This document shows, one piece after another, positions 63,972 to 64,000 of a stretch of 64,000 nt of DNA. The position numbers and the translations under genes were made by a program. How positions within the stretch are numbered: position 1 is the stretch's first letter; every line of letters begins with the position of its first letter. The notes beneath the pieces were generated by a model. It searched no databases. It was not told the origin of the DNA and worked only from the letters and a program-made list of their open reading frames with translations. Source of the DNA: Emcibacter sp. (lineage in GTDB: Bacteria; Pseudomonadota; Alphaproteobacteria; Sphingomonadales; Emcibacteraceae); assembly GCA_021774785.1 (NCBI GenBank), contig JAJFIQ010000019.1, positions 806,001-870,000 on the forward strand, in the 5' to 3' direction.

Positions 63972-64000
63972 TATTGCCTCAATTATGTCCAAATATCTTT

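Overview
The window is a gene-dense stretch of an alphaproteobacterial chromosome with AT-leaning base composition. Diagnostic features are the divK-pleD pair beside a DUF3572 gene, a MipZ-type division-site ATPase, DUF1489 and DUF4164 proteins, clpS-clpA, a phasin, and orphan TadE/TadG pilus proteins. The mixture fits a marine-type, low-GC relative of the Kordiimonadales/Emcibacterales or Sneathiellales. That placement is an inference; only the class is well supported. About 70 protein genes are present. I recognised no rRNA, tRNA, IS element, prophage or defence island.

Layout. 1-7.5 kb: end of a dihydroorotase-like gene, then plsY, dprA, topA, rnr and rpmG on the + strand. 7.5-9.3 kb: pleD and divK (c-di-GMP and cell-cycle signalling) on the - strand. 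9.4-13.6 kb: DUF3572, a HAD protein, dinB, an exported amidohydrolase and a YjbR-like gene. 13.8-16.9 kb: a GGDEF protein, RidA, GDPD and a COG3146 acyltransferase. 16.9-22.8 kb (-): two tandem secreted DUF6491-like paralogues, clpA, clpS, a phasin, a J-domain protein and mipZ. 23-27.4 kb: a Bax-like glucosaminidase and panC, then DUF1489, mgtE, zapA and DUF4164 on the - strand. 27.4-27.7 kb: eight 35-bp tandem repeats. 27.8-32.8 kb: tkt, gap, pgk, thiE (central carbon metabolism and thiamine). 32.8-41 kb: accessory enzymes and membrane proteins, an SPFH/NfeD pair, a glycine-zipper lipoprotein and a PepSY/response-regulator/histidine-kinase operon. 41-50.4 kb: ferredoxin-NADP reductase, MscS, a DUF938 methyltransferase, DUF1624, pyrimidine dihydroorotase, wecB, ygfZ and tag. 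50.4-56 kb (-): the complete elongasome operon mreB-mreC-mreD-mrdA-rodA. 56-64 kb: a NlpC/P60-like hydrolase, leuA with an apparent leucine-codon leader, tadG and two tadE-like genes, holC and pepA.

Most of the window is ordinary core genome. The less expected parts are: (i) the 35-bp tandem array between the zapA and tkt transcription units, in which every unit contains a GCGAAGC mini-hairpin core inside an outer inverted repeat; (ii) a 44-codon ORF with seven Leu codons in eight, upstream of leuA, with competing RNA pairings; (iii) twin TGC-N3-GCA sites bracketing the phasin promoter; (iv) short single-membrane-span ORFs missing from the ORF track; (v) a secreted, C-terminally anchored protein of no family I recognise. 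All functional statements come from reading the sequence and from family knowledge. No search, alignment or folding was run.
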